Source: Gammaproteobacteria bacterium
GTDB lineage: Bacteria > Pseudomonadota > Gammaproteobacteria > Pseudomonadales > Azotimanducaceae
Reading direction: 5' to 3'
DNA length: 33,204 bases
Assembly: GCA_002689445.1 (NCBI GenBank)
Contig: NZGC01000078.1
Span: 26,301-59,504 of the forward strand
Made by a program: the position numbers and the translations under genes. The notes below the pieces were generated by a model, which did no database searches, was not told the DNA's origin, and was given only the letters and a program-made list of their open reading frames with translations. Shown here piece after piece: positions 1-7,982 of this stretch. The first letter of the stretch is position 1. Each line of letters starts with the position of its first letter.

Positions 1-6
1 TAAGGC

Positions 7-180
7 ATGCTGGCCAAGCTCGAGGATTATGGGTTGGCTGTTCGTCTAAAACGAATGGAAGTGCCAATGCTTGAACTGCTGGTGGACCCAAGATTTACTG
101 AGTCATCTGAGCGCTCTTTGATGAGCGATGCGTTGGAATCCTCTGTGCAAATCAAAGGATCGGATAAGCCTAAGCTGTAA
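7..180 (+). CDS. Hypothetical short protein (57 aa) at the window edge
   Basis: An ATG at base 7 opens a 57-codon frame that ends in TAA at 178-180. An in-frame TAA occupies bases 1-3, so the frame cannot extend further left unless that stop is an artefact of the cut or an error. The product is mildly charged, with a leucine/valine-rich N-terminal half (LAVRLKRMEVPMLELLVD) and a polar tail ending in DKPKL. I recognise no family. The 157 bases after it, up to the convergent gene at 338, hold only a tight CTCCGA/TCGGAG inverted repeat and no clear terminator. It could be a real small gene, the tail of a frameshifted gene, or chance. Confidence 0.25.
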   Translation: MLAKLEDYGLAVRLKRMEVPMLELLVDPRFTESSERSLMSDALESSVQIKGSDKPKL

Positions 181-337
181 TACCCTCCGAGTCGGAGCCT
201 AGCGGTGTGATTTGGCATGACAGATGAGGAATCATAGACGGGCAGGATTTGGGCGGGTTAAGAAACAGGGGCCTCGAGTCCCACAGCAGGCATAGCCTTT
301 CTTGCCGCTTATGCTGGTGCGGAGTTGTTCTTCGGCC

Positions 338-1108
338 TTAAGGCTTATCCATCTCAAATTCAGGGATCGCTATGGCTAATGTTTCGACCTTGGTCTTCTC
401 TGAGGCATCGAGCAGATCACCGTCTCCCGTTTTAATGGAAAGTGCCGAGAGGTCTGGAGCGGCAATCGGAGTTGGGCTACCGATGGTTGGTAACAGAGCG
501 CCGGGTTTATCTAATTCAAAGGCTGGCGCTTCAATGTCGCGTGCCTCGAGGCGCGTCGCTTCTAGTAGCGGTTCGTCACCGAAGCCCGAGATTGAAAAGC
601 CAGAGAGGTCCAAGGCAGGCAACTCAACCGAAGTTTTAGGGGCCAACGGCGTTTCACCGATGGGGCCAGCGCTCAAACCAGAAAGATCAAGAGTCGGAGG
701 TGTGGGGGGATCATTGGGTTCAACCAAAAAGCCGATATTCGGTTTGAGGCTGAAGCCGTGACTAGGCTCAATCGGTTGTTCTTGTTCTTGTTCTTGTTCT
801 TGTTCTTGCGCTTGGACCGAATCAGCCTGATCAGACGCGCCTTTAGCAGGGTCGCCCGGCGTTGAAGCAGACTGTTTTGCAATGCGAACGCTGACATCGG
901 CACCCATGGATTTGAGCTCTGCGGTTAATTTTAAGGCATCCGTTTTGCTCTGGGTGCGTTTGATCACAACCGGCTTGCCAGAGAACAGTTTGTTAGATTG
1001 CTCCTCGGTCAGCCGGAGCGCTGCCTCCACGCGTATTTGGACGTCCAGCGCTTCAAAGCCCTCAAGCGTGTTGCCAGAAAAGAGTACGATAAACTCCGGC
1101 AAGGCCAT
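338..1108 (-). CDS. L7/L12-like domain protein with Glu-Gln tract and DLSG repeats
   Basis: This is a 256-residue protein. Residues 1 to about 75 (starting MALPEFIVLFSGNTLEGFEA) resemble the small alpha/beta domain, like the ribosomal L7/L12 C-terminus, found at the N-terminus of many uncharacterised proteobacterial proteins. The hallmark is the stretch KLFSGKPVVIKR followed by a helix and GADVSVRI. After it comes a low-complexity linker with five Glu-Gln pairs, then a Pro/Leu-rich region in which LDLSG-like units recur (DLSGLSAG, DLSGFSISG, DLSALSI), as do FELDKP/FEMDKP motifs. I saw no membrane segment or enzyme motif. I chose the start at 1108 because the conserved domain begins there. A longer frame reaches 1282 but would overlap coaE and encodes no recognisable sequence. 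The gene lies 40 bases after coaE on the same strand and is probably cotranscribed. The function is unknown. Confidence 0.7.
   Translation of the reverse strand: MALPEFIVLFSGNTLEGFEALDVQIRVEAALRLTEEQSNKLFSGKPVVIKRTQSKTDALKLTAELKSMGADVSVRIAKQSASTPGDPAKGASDQADSVQAQEQEQEQEQEQPIEPSHGFSLKPNIGFLVEPNDPPTPPTLDLSGLSAGPIGETPLAPKTSVELPALDLSGFSISGFGDEPLLEATRLEARDIEAPAFELDKPGALLPTIGSPTPIAAPDLSALSIKTGDGDLLDASEKTKVETLAIAIPEFEMDKP
776..805 (+). repeat. Hexanucleotide tandem repeat, five copies
   Basis: Five perfect copies of TTGTTC lie in tandem, followed by one degenerate unit (TTGCGC). On the reverse strand they read GAACAA and encode alternating Glu and Gln in the linker of the L7/L12-like protein. The unit is six bases, so gain or loss of copies would change linker length without shifting the frame. 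Confidence 0.9.
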
Positions 1109-1148
1109 CAGCGCTGACGCCTCAATTCGGTCTGACGAATTAGGGACA

Positions 1149-1745
1149 TTACCCGTCGATCCTTGCCCAAGCTGTCGCGAGGTTGGCCTTGAAGGTTTCC
1201 TGATCGGTATTATTTTCGATGACGAAATCAGCTTTGGCGCGACGCTCGGTGTTGCTGAGTTGGCTGTTGAGTCGAGCTTCAATGGCCTCTCGTGTCAGGC
1301 CATCGCGATTGATGGCGCGATCAATCACTACCTCGGGTTCAGCGGTCACAACCCAGACCTCATCGCCGATGTCCTCCCAACCTGCCTCAAACAAAACTGC
1401 AGCCTCAAGCACAACGATTGCCTTGGGGTCTTGGTCAGACACTGCCTGACATCGCGCCTCGGCGAGGGTGCGGATCTCTGGCCAAACAATATCGGTGAGT
1501 TGTTTCAAAGCATCAGGCTGGCCAAATACTTTGCTGCCCAATACTTTTCGATCGATGCTGCCATCGTCCGCTCGTACTTCAGGACCAAATGCCGCGACGA
1601 TTTGATCGTTGGCCGGCGAGCCTGCTTCGTAGGTTTCGTGCCCGAGTTTGTCGGCATCGATAATCTCAGCGCCTTGTTCGGCGAAGTATTGTGCTGCGGT
1701 AGATTTTCCAGCAGCAAGACCACCAGTGAGACAGATAATAGGCAT
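1149..1745 (-). CDS. coaE: Dephospho-CoA kinase
   Basis: CoaE catalyses the last step of coenzyme A synthesis, ATP-dependent phosphorylation of the 3'-hydroxyl of dephospho-CoA in the cytoplasm. The 198-residue length is usual for the family. The protein opens with MPIICLTGGLAAGKST, a P-loop at about residues 8-16. It continues with the family signatures IIDADKLGHE, the WPEIR segment, LFEAGWEDIGDEVWVV and a C-terminal FVIENNTD motif. The start at 1745 places the P-loop at the very N-terminus and has AAAGAG a few bases upstream. A longer open frame upstream to 1946 is hydrophobic non-family sequence and was rejected. The gene is divergent from the thiolase-like gene at 1922 and is followed on the same strand by the L7/L12-like protein. 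Confidence 0.95.
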   Translation of the reverse strand: MPIICLTGGLAAGKSTAAQYFAEQGAEIIDADKLGHETYEAGSPANDQIVAAFGPEVRADDGSIDRKVLGSKVFGQPDALKQLTDIVWPEIRTLAEARCQAVSDQDPKAIVVLEAAVLFEAGWEDIGDEVWVVTAEPEVVIDRAINRDGLTREAIEARLNSQLSNTERRAKADFVIENNTDQETFKANLATAWARIDG

Positions 1746-1921
1746 GATATTCTCTTTGGGAAAACGATTAATCTGCCATAGGCAGGTTGTGATATAAAGA
1801 AGAAAAGTTGTCGTGCCGGCTAAAGTCTGACGTTGAGTTTGGATATCGTTGCGTTGCGAAGCAAAGAGCAAAACACAAAAAAACAGAACGGATAACACAG
1901 AACAAAGAATAAGGATGTGCA

Positions 1922-3115
1922 ATGAGTCAAAGTCGAGATGCCGCAATTGTCGGTATACACGAATATCCCAGTCGAGATGTAGAAGGAGAAGTCAGTCCCC
2001 TACAAATTAAAGCAGCCTCTGCTGCCGCAGCCCTTTTAGATGCTGGATTGAACTGGTCCGATGTGGATGCCATCTACGATGCAGGTGAAGCCGGCGGCAT
2101 GACAGGGTTAACGATTGCTGAGTATTTTGGGTTACGCCCACGGGTGATTAATACCACCAACGTGGGGGGCAGTAGCTATGAATTTCATGCGGCGCATGCG
2201 TTAAGAGATATTCGAGCCGGCAAAGCAAAGGTCGCTTTGCTGACCTACGGATCGACCGCGCACAGTAATGCGAGAGCGATCGGGGTGGGAGGCCGTGGCG
2301 GTGCCTCAATGCATCCGGCTGAGAATATGGATAGCTTTGCGGGCATGACGCTCATTGCCAATTACGCCATGGTCGCGCAGCGGCATATGTATGAATATGG
2401 AACGACCAGCGAGCAGTTGGCCGAAATTTCCGTTGCTACTCGGATGCACGCTATGCGTAATCCCGAGGCGGTCAAAGCGATGGAAGATCTGGAATTTTTA
2501 GATATTCGAGAGACCACCATTGCCGATGTTGTGAACTCTCGGATGATCGCCGATCCCTTGCACTTGCTTGAGTGCTGCATGATTTCAGACGGGGGTGGTG
2601 CCGTGGTCATTGCCTCCCCTGAGGTCGCAAGAAACTGCCGAAAGGCACCTGTTTGGATATTGGGGTCGGGAGAAGCTACTCAATATCCCACCAATGGTGG
2701 AGATATGACTACGAGCGCGGCAGCCCAGTCGGGGCCGATTGCATTCGCTGAAGCAGGTGTTTCGCCAGCCGAAATCGATATCGCAATGATCTATGACTCT
2801 TTCAGTATCACCGTATTGACCTTGCTAGAGGATTTGGGTTTTTGTCCCAAGGGCGAAGGTGGACGCTGGGTTGAGGGAGGTCGACTTCGTTTTGATCGAC
2901 CGGCAGATGGACCAGCGTTGAACACCGATGGTGGCGGACTCTCCTCGAACCATCCAGGTATGCGCGGCATATTTCTGTTGCTTGAGGCGACGCGACAATT
3001 GCGCGGAGAGTCGACCTCCCAAGTTAAGGATGCCAAGCTTGCAGTAGCTCATGGCAACGGCGGGATGCTGGGTAGTCGACACGCGGCAGGCACGATTATT
3101 TTGGGGAGTGATTAA
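1922..3115 (+). CDS. Thiolase-fold, Ltp2/SCP2-thiolase-like protein lacking the nucleophilic Cys
   Basis: This 397-residue protein belongs to the thiolase superfamily branch of sterol-carrier-type thiolases and lipid-transfer proteins (Ltp). The usual active-site cysteine loop reads NVGGSSYEFH (about residues 80-89), so Ser replaces Cys. Histidine motifs remain in SNHPGM (about 344) and AHGNGGMLG (about 377), and a tyrosine is present in MIYDSFS (about 291). Actinobacterial Ltp2 also lacks the cysteine, uses tyrosines, and cleaves a steroid side-chain beta-hydroxyacyl-CoA by retro-aldol reaction while bound to a DUF35 partner. The next gene, one base downstream, is a DUF35 protein, which supports an aldolase-type complex. 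AAGGAT precedes the ATG. The substrate is unknown, and other thiolase-like roles remain possible. Confidence 0.85.
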   Translation: MSQSRDAAIVGIHEYPSRDVEGEVSPLQIKAASAAAALLDAGLNWSDVDAIYDAGEAGGMTGLTIAEYFGLRPRVINTTNVGGSSYEFHAAHALRDIRAGKAKVALLTYGSTAHSNARAIGVGGRGGASMHPAENMDSFAGMTLIANYAMVAQRHMYEYGTTSEQLAEISVATRMHAMRNPEAVKAMEDLEFLDIRETTIADVVNSRMIADPLHLLECCMISDGGGAVVIASPEVARNCRKAPVWILGSGEATQYPTNGGDMTTSAAAQSGPIAFAEAGVSPAEIDIAMIYDSFSITVLTLLEDLGFCPKGEGGRWVEGGRLRFDRPADGPALNTDGGGLSSNHPGMRGIFLLLEATRQLRGESTSQVKDAKLAVAHGNGGMLGSRHAAGTIILGSD

Positions 3116-3116
3116 G

Positions 3117-3533
3117 ATGAGTACCGATGTAAAGAGACCGTTGCCACGCACGGATGAATTTGACACCAGAGATTTTTGGGCAGGTACCAAGGATCAAGAG
3201 TTCCGTTATCAACAGTGCAAAAATTGTGGCACCGTGGTTTTTTATGCACGTAACCATTGCACGGGTTGCGTTGATGGCGAGCTAGAATGGAAGGTGGCTT
3301 CAGGTCAGGCGACGCTCTACAGCTTCAGCGTGGTCCGGCAAAGCTATCATCCTTTTTTTCGCAATCAAGTACCTTATGCGGTGGCCTGGGTCGATCTTGC
3401 TGAAGGGCCGAGAATTTTAACGAACATCACAGGTGTCGATGATCCCCTTAAGGAGATTAGTATCGGTATGCCACTGACCCTCGAGTGGGAGGTTCACGAG
3501 GAGTTAAGCATTCCCCTGTTTCGTCCAGCTTGA
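3117..3533 (+). CDS. DUF35 zinc-ribbon/OB-fold protein, likely partner of the thiolase-like protein
   Basis: This 138-residue protein has the DUF35 layout. An N-terminal helix (DEFDTRDFWAG) is followed by a rubredoxin-like zinc ribbon with Cys34, Cys37, Cys48 and Cys51 (CKNCG and CTGC). An OB-fold follows, including LYSFSVVRQSYHP and PYAVAWVDLAEGPRILTNI. DUF35 proteins pair with thiolase-fold proteins and can stabilise them and gate acyl-CoA entry. In steroid side-chain degradation a DUF35 domain fused to a MaoC hydratase carries the Ltp2 aldolase. Here the DUF35 is a separate polypeptide. The ATG at 3117 has GGGGAG upstream and sits one base after the thiolase-like stop, so translation is probably coupled. 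A longer frame from 3051 overlaps that gene and has no family sequence. Confidence 0.9.
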   Translation: MSTDVKRPLPRTDEFDTRDFWAGTKDQEFRYQQCKNCGTVVFYARNHCTGCVDGELEWKVASGQATLYSFSVVRQSYHPFFRNQVPYAVAWVDLAEGPRILTNITGVDDPLKEISIGMPLTLEWEVHEELSIPLFRPA

Positions 3534-3624
3534 GCGGGCCTGCTTAAGCGGATCGGACCAAGCGCAAAAGACTCGAAGTCAATCATCGAGCGGGTAAGAT
3601 TGATCGTTTGATGGCCTTTTGAGA

Positions 3625-4035
3625 TCAGTCAAAGGCGATGGTGGCGGTGCCGAAAACCCGGGTTTCTTGCTTAGTATTGGCCACGGTTAGATCGATTTCG
3701 ACGGTACCCGCTTCCTCGTCGATATCGGTAACAACACCACTGATACTGTGGGCCTCGTCTGCCATTACGGGAGCACGAAAGACAGTGTCGATGGTGATAA
3801 CTCTGGCGCTTGGTGCCCAATGATGGATCATGGCAACCAAAAAACCCTGGCTCATCACCCCGGGTATCATCGCACCCGGTAAGCCTTCTTTGCGGGCACC
3901 TTCATGATCGGTAAATCTGGGTCCATCCCAACCAATTAAGCTGGCGAATTGCCCACCCATGGCTAGCGATGTGTCCGGTGTGAAGGCAGGTAAATCAGCG
4001 CCAAACTCCACCTCTTGAATACTTCCGATGCTCAT
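3625..4035 (-). CDS. MaoC/hot-dog dehydratase family protein (second of a pair)
   Basis: This is a 136-residue single hot-dog protein of the MaoC-like dehydratase class. It begins with a loading-region motif (ADLPAFTPDT). The core segment FTDHEGARKEGLPGAMIPG corresponds to the hydratase region around the catalytic Asp/His and substrate tunnel, and the C-terminal strands end in VFGTATIAFD. Such half-size proteins pair with a second hot-dog subunit to hydrate 2-enoyl-CoAs, as in HadAB/HadBC and the ChsH1/ChsH2 steroid hydratase. Its ATG overlaps the stop of the preceding hot-dog gene by four bases (ATGA), strong evidence that the two are made together. It converges on the DUF35 gene. The substrate is not determined by sequence. 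Confidence 0.8.
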   Translation of the reverse strand: MSIGSIQEVEFGADLPAFTPDTSLAMGGQFASLIGWDGPRFTDHEGARKEGLPGAMIPGVMSQGFLVAMIHHWAPSARVITIDTVFRAPVMADEAHSISGVVTDIDEEAGTVEIDLTVANTKQETRVFGTATIAFD

Positions 4036-4472
4036 GCGCTTTTCTCCCTCATTACGATTCGGCTGTCGGAGTTGGCTAGATGATTGCCGTCTTCATCGTA
4101 AAAGGCCAGACGTGACACCACAAATATCATTCGCCCGCTGCGGCCGGTTTTAGTGTAAATGTCGTGCAAATGGGTCTTACCGATCAATGGGCGGCCTGGC
4201 CTGATGGGTGCTAGGCATTCGACACCTTTACCTGCATCCATGCCAAGGCCAAAACGAGGAAAACCCGCTGGCAGCGAGCGCCCACCGCTCAAACAGGCAA
4301 CAAAGGTCGGTGGTGCTTGAAAGTCTGCATCGTTGGGGTCAATAAATTTGGGTAAGGTCTCTCCGCAGAGGCGAGCGTATTCAGAGGTAACATCGGGTTT
4401 GATATCGAATCGTTTTTCGTCGAATTCCTGACCAAGAAATTGATCTCTGATGGCTTGAATGTCAGCGTCCAT
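4032..4472 (-). CDS. FAS1-like dehydratase / MaoC N-terminal-domain protein (first of a pair)
   Basis: This 146-residue hot-dog protein resembles the FAS1-type dehydratase region. Motifs are PPTFVACL, MDAGKGVECLAPIRPGRPL, DIYTKTGRSGRM and a final strand ending RIVMREKSA. Proteins of this type supply the non-catalytic or substrate-binding half of heteromeric enoyl-CoA hydratases, while the partner carries the catalytic residues. It is translationally linked to the downstream MaoC-like gene by a four-base overlap. AGGAC lies upstream of the ATG. The pair faces the thiolase-like/DUF35 pair, so all four could act on the same CoA ester, though on separate transcripts. In actinobacterial steroid clusters the equivalent genes lie together. 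Confidence 0.8.
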   Translation of the reverse strand: MDADIQAIRDQFLGQEFDEKRFDIKPDVTSEYARLCGETLPKFIDPNDADFQAPPTFVACLSGGRSLPAGFPRFGLGMDAGKGVECLAPIRPGRPLIGKTHLHDIYTKTGRSGRMIFVVSRLAFYDEDGNHLANSDSRIVMREKSA

Positions 4473-4495
4473 AACAGTGTCCTAACGTCGCGGGT

Positions 4496-5125
4496 TTAGG
4501 TTTTGAAAGTCAGTGCCTTAAAGCGTCCGCTTTTCAGCGCCGCCACCAAATCGTCCATTGTTTGAATAGGGTCCGAAAATTCAGTCCCACAGCGGCCGAC
4601 ATGGGAGACAATGTGGGAGTCGCTGCCCCCAATGCCACGATAGCCTTGTTGCTCGGCGCCTCGTTGAGCTATTTGATCTTCATCGTCGCGACTGCCGCCA
4701 TTATACGTTTCAACGATCGTGACACCTTCGGGAATACCCAGGTCGGCAGTGTGTGCAAACATACCAACCTTCGGTCTGCCAGGATGACAAGGAACAGCGA
4801 CAGCACCATGATCATTGGCAGCCTGCAAGACATCCTTAAGGGCATTATTGATGCTGCTAAAATCAAATGCTTGGGTGAGTGCTTCGGTTACCCCATAGAC
4901 CAGGACGTGACCATATTCGGTTTCAACTTCACTGGCTTTTAAAATGACAAGACCGTTCTCCTCAGCGAGTGCCCGATAGTCTGATTCGAAATCAAACTGG
5001 CGGTGCTCTGTGAGTACGAATCCATCGATGGGAATATTGCGCGCACGAATCCATTGGCAGTAATTTTCAACCTTGGCTCGCCCGTCGTCAGACTTGATTG
5101 AGTGAGTATGTAAATCGAGAATCAC
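4496..5125 (-). CDS. PHP-domain metal-dependent phosphoesterase
   Basis: This 209-residue protein is a stand-alone PHP domain. The metal-binding motifs are visible in order: DLHTHS at the N-terminus (Asp4, His6, His8), Asp13/14, LTEHRQ (His41), ASEVETEYGH (Glu66 and His73), CHPGRP (His114) and GGSDSH (Asp169, His171) near the C-terminus. PHP proteins use a multinuclear metal site to hydrolyse phosphoesters, for example histidinol phosphate or nucleotide phosphodiesters, but the substrate cannot be read from the motifs. It lies 51 bases after the YfcE-like phosphoesterase and 23 bases before the hot-dog pair on the same strand, so it may belong to one long transcript. Nothing seems truncated. 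Confidence 0.85.
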   Translation of the reverse strand: MILDLHTHSIKSDDGRAKVENYCQWIRARNIPIDGFVLTEHRQFDFESDYRALAEENGLVILKASEVETEYGHVLVYGVTEALTQAFDFSSINNALKDVLQAANDHGAVAVPCHPGRPKVGMFAHTADLGIPEGVTIVETYNGGSRDDEDQIAQRGAEQQGYRGIGGSDSHIVSHVGRCGTEFSDPIQTMDDLVAALKSGRFKALTFKT

Positions 5126-5176
5126 GGTAGTTTCTGGTTTCCTAAAACATGTGTTGCCAGATAAAAGGCTGAGCCA

Positions 5177-5770
5177 TTATACCGATATCCCTAAACTTGT
5201 GGAGGGGATGTCAATAGGGGTAATCACAGGGTGTGGCTCAACCTGATCGGCGCCAATTTGATAGAGAGTAACGCGACAGGCCTCGGTGGTAATCGCTAGG
5301 CGGGCCAGGGTGCCACGTTGCAAAGATTGGTTGCGCGGCAGGGTCGGAGAACCAGGATTAATCAGCGTCAGGCCTTCGAAGCAGGTGACAGATTCTAAGT
5401 GGGTATGGCCGAAGATGACGACATCTGGCGGTGCGGAAAAGTGTTTGGCCAGATGTTTTCGAATCACCGCCTCAGACTTTCTCTCCGGAGAAGGGCAATG
5501 ATGAAGCATGCCAATGTTGAATCCCATAAAATCGAGTTGCCACTGATCCTGCAAGCGAGGATCGATGATCCCTACGTCGCCGTTGCCTCTTGCAACGTAG
5601 GTAGGGGCTATCTCACTGAGGACATCAACAATGTCGAGGGTATGTAAATCGCCCGCATGTAAGATGACATCGGAAGAGGCTAAGAAAGCCAGCGCTTCTG
5701 GCCAAAGCTCGGCCATTGATCCCGGCATGTGAGTATCGGCAATCAGTCCGATCGTTAGACTATTCGGCAT
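5177..5770 (-). CDS. YfcE/MJ0936-type metallophosphoesterase
   Basis: This is a 197-residue calcineurin-like phosphoesterase. Its metal and catalytic motifs are LIADTHMPG (Asp12, His14), HAGDLH (Asp41), RGNGD (Asn63), a histidine pair in GMLHHCP and FGHTH (residues 120-124). This compact form matches the YfcE family, which has in vitro phosphodiesterase activity. The physiological substrate is uncertain. The start at 5770 puts the first metal motif at the N-terminus. A longer upstream frame runs inside the peptidase gene and shows no family sequence. The ATG overlaps the end of the prolyl-oligopeptidase gene by 11 bases, which suggests translational coupling in an operon. Confidence 0.9.
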   Translation of the reverse strand: MPNSLTIGLIADTHMPGSMAELWPEALAFLASSDVILHAGDLHTLDIVDVLSEIAPTYVARGNGDVGIIDPRLQDQWQLDFMGFNIGMLHHCPSPERKSEAVIRKHLAKHFSAPPDVVIFGHTHLESVTCFEGLTLINPGSPTLPRNQSLQRGTLARLAITTEACRVTLYQIGADQVEPHPVITPIDIPSTSLGISV

Positions 5771-7982
5771 GGCGTGTCTCAAGACGGTCGATGCCCATAT
5801 TGGAGAGCGTAAAGCTATATAAATCGACGATTTCGTCAATACGTTTGGCGACAGCGGTGCCTGCGCCATGGCCTGTGTTGGTAGCCACTCGAATTAAGGT
5901 GGGTGCGGCACCTGACTGGGCGCGTTGTAACGACGCTGCGAATTTGTATGAGTGGGAGGGTACCACACGATCGTCATGGTCACCGGTGGTAATCAGCGTG
6001 GCAGGATAAGTGACTCCCTGCTTGAGATTATGCAAGGGTGAATAGCTCAATAACGTTTTAAACATGGCTTCGCTCTCATCGCTACGGCCATAATCGAAAG
6101 CCCAACCTGCTCCGGCGGTAAAGGTGTGATAACGCAGCATGTCAAGCACGCCGACAGCAGGTAGCGCCACTCGCATTAGATCTGGCCGTTGTGTCATGAC
6201 AGCACCCACCAAAAGCCCGCCGTTGGAGCGACCTTGAATGGCGAGATAGTCGGGTTGGGTATATCCCTTTGCAATGAGAAATTCAGCTGCGGCGATAAAG
6301 TCATCAAAAACATTCTGCTTTTGATGCTGGGTGCCTTGAAGGTGCCAGGATTTTCCGTATTCACCCCCGCCTCGTATATTGGGTACTGCGTAAACGCCGC
6401 CCAATTGTAACCAGAGTGCCGTGCTCGCACTGAACCCGGGGGTGATGCTGATATCGAAGCCGCCATAACCATATAAGAGGAGGGGGTTTTGGCCGTCTAA
6501 GGTAATACCCGCCCGATGCGTAATGGTCATGGGTATCCGCGTACCATCACGACTGGTGTAGAACACCTGTTGAGTTTGATAGTCGGTGGGGTCGAATTGA
6601 ACCTCTGGTTTGAAAAAACGCGTTGAAATCCCTGTCTTGGGGGCTAAGGAGAAGATACTCCGAGGTTGTTTGTAGTTGCTGAAACTGTAGTAAAGGATGT
6701 CGTCGTCGCGTTTACCCCTCGGCAAACTGGCGGAACCTGGTTCCGGCAACGGCAGTTCTCTTACTAGGTTGCCTTGGTAGTCGTATTGGAAAAGGCGGCT
6801 TTGGGCGTCAATCAGGTAACGGGCGAATAAGTATCCAGCTCCTGTGGCGATGGACAGCGGTTGGTTCGTCTCAGCGATCACTGTTTGCCATTGATCAGGG
6901 TGAGGCCGGTCCAGAGTCAGCGCCACCAGTCGTCCGTTGGGCGCTTGATGATTGGTATACAGCAAGAGCTTGTCGCCTGCACTATCAACCACGTAAGTGT
7001 CGCTGTCGACGTCAGCTGCGATGCTAGTGAAACCGCGGTCAGGACGGCTCAAGTCTCGGATTAGGAGTCGATTGCCGGCGGTTGTTTGGGCCGCTGAAAT
7101 CGATAGAAACCGTTGATCTTCGGTAATGCTGGCATTGGCATATCGGTACTGTTGATTCGGCTGTCCACCGAAAATTCTTTCATCTTGGGATTGGCTGGTG
7201 GTTAACCGATGGAAGTAGACGCGATGGTCGTCAACCTCAGCCGAAAGCACACTACCGTCAGGTCTTTGGTAACTGGAATAGAAAAACCCCGTTTCTCCGA
7301 GCCAAGTGATACCAGAAAATTTGACATTGCTCAGCGGTGTCTCGAGTTGTTTACCCGTCTCAGTATCGATGATGTGAATTCGTCGCCAGTCGGCCCCTGA
7401 CACGGATACTGCATAAGCTGCAAATTTCGACGAGGGTGAAAAGCTGATTTGACTGAGGGAGACAGAGCCGTCCTCACTGAATGCATTGGGGTCAAGAAAC
7501 ACTTCAGGTGGTTCGTCCTGCTTGCGCCGCATTAAGATTGAATGGTTTTGCAGGCCGCTATTTTGGTAGAAGTAGACCCAATCACCCTCTTTAAAAGGAG
7601 CTGATCGTCGCGGATAAGACCAAAGTTTGGTCAGGCGCTGCTTCAGCTCCGATCGATAGCTGATCCTGTCTAAGTATTGTTCTGTGGTCTTATTTTGCGC
7701 GTCTACCCAGTCCTTGGTTTCTGCACTGCGATCATCCTCGAGCCAGCGGTAAGGGTCATTGACCACGTGTTCAAAGTAGCGGTCTTGGTGATCGCTCGCA
7801 CGGGTTTCGGGGTAGTCCAGGGTCGCTACAGGGGCCTGCGGCGTAGTCTCTTGGCAGGCGGCAATAAGGAGGGAGAGCAGCAGAGCGATCGCCATTTGAA
7901 AGTAGCATTGCCTTGGGAGCGGGCGCTGAAGATTGGGCAAATCAACGGGATTGCGCTCGCCTGCCTTTGTTTTAAAGATCAT
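5760..7982 (-). CDS. Prolyl oligopeptidase family (S9A) serine peptidase, probable lipoprotein
   Basis: This 740-residue protein matches the prolyl oligopeptidase length plus a leader. An N-terminal stretch ending LLSLLIAACQ is a lipobox, so it is probably a periplasmic lipoprotein. The beta-propeller domain starts around DPYRWLEDDRS. The C-terminal alpha/beta-hydrolase domain carries the catalytic triad: Ser586 in QGRSNGGLL, Asp671 in DHDDRVVP and His705 in NTGHGAGT. The family cleaves short peptides after proline. The start at 7982 is the only one giving a charged n-region before the hydrophobic core, but it overlaps the upstream hydrolase by 11 bases. An ATG at codon 30 would leave a signal with no basic residues. 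Confidence 0.92.
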   Translation of the reverse strand: MIFKTKAGERNPVDLPNLQRPLPRQCYFQMAIALLLSLLIAACQETTPQAPVATLDYPETRASDHQDRYFEHVVNDPYRWLEDDRSAETKDWVDAQNKTTEQYLDRISYRSELKQRLTKLWSYPRRSAPFKEGDWVYFYQNSGLQNHSILMRRKQDEPPEVFLDPNAFSEDGSVSLSQISFSPSSKFAAYAVSVSGADWRRIHIIDTETGKQLETPLSNVKFSGITWLGETGFFYSSYQRPDGSVLSAEVDDHRVYFHRLTTSQSQDERIFGGQPNQQYRYANASITEDQRFLSISAAQTTAGNRLLIRDLSRPDRGFTSIAADVDSDTYVVDSAGDKLLLYTNHQAPNGRLVALTLDRPHPDQWQTVIAETNQPLSIATGAGYLFARYLIDAQSRLFQYDYQGNLVRELPLPEPGSASLPRGKRDDDILYYSFSNYKQPRSIFSLAPKTGISTRFFKPEVQFDPTDYQTQQVFYTSRDGTRIPMTITHRAGITLDGQNPLLLYGYGGFDISITPGFSASTALWLQLGGVYAVPNIRGGGEYGKSWHLQGTQHQKQNVFDDFIAAAEFLIAKGYTQPDYLAIQGRSNGGLLVGAVMTQRPDLMRVALPAVGVLDMLRYHTFTAGAGWAFDYGRSDESEAMFKTLLSYSPLHNLKQGVTYPATLITTGDHDDRVVPSHSYKFAASLQRAQSGAAPTLIRVATNTGHGAGTAVAKRIDEIVDLYSFTLSNMGIDRLETRHAE

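Noticed and set aside
238-337. Possible frameshifted continuation of the L7/L12-like protein beyond its stop
   Set aside because: Alternative frames give plausible-looking residues, but none continues the repeat pattern. The present C-terminus ends in the recurring FEMDKP motif, so there is no need for a frameshift.
1149-1946. Longer CoaE with a hydrophobic N-terminal extension to 1946
   Set aside because: The extension precedes the conserved N-terminal P-loop, overlaps the divergent gene and has no family match. The ATG at 1745 has a suitable ribosome-binding site.
3614-3636. GCCTTTT-GA / TCAAAGGC near-palindrome at the end of the MaoC gene
   Set aside because: The stem has a bulge, overlaps the MaoC stop codon and lacks a proper T tract beyond it, so it is a weak terminator candidate only.
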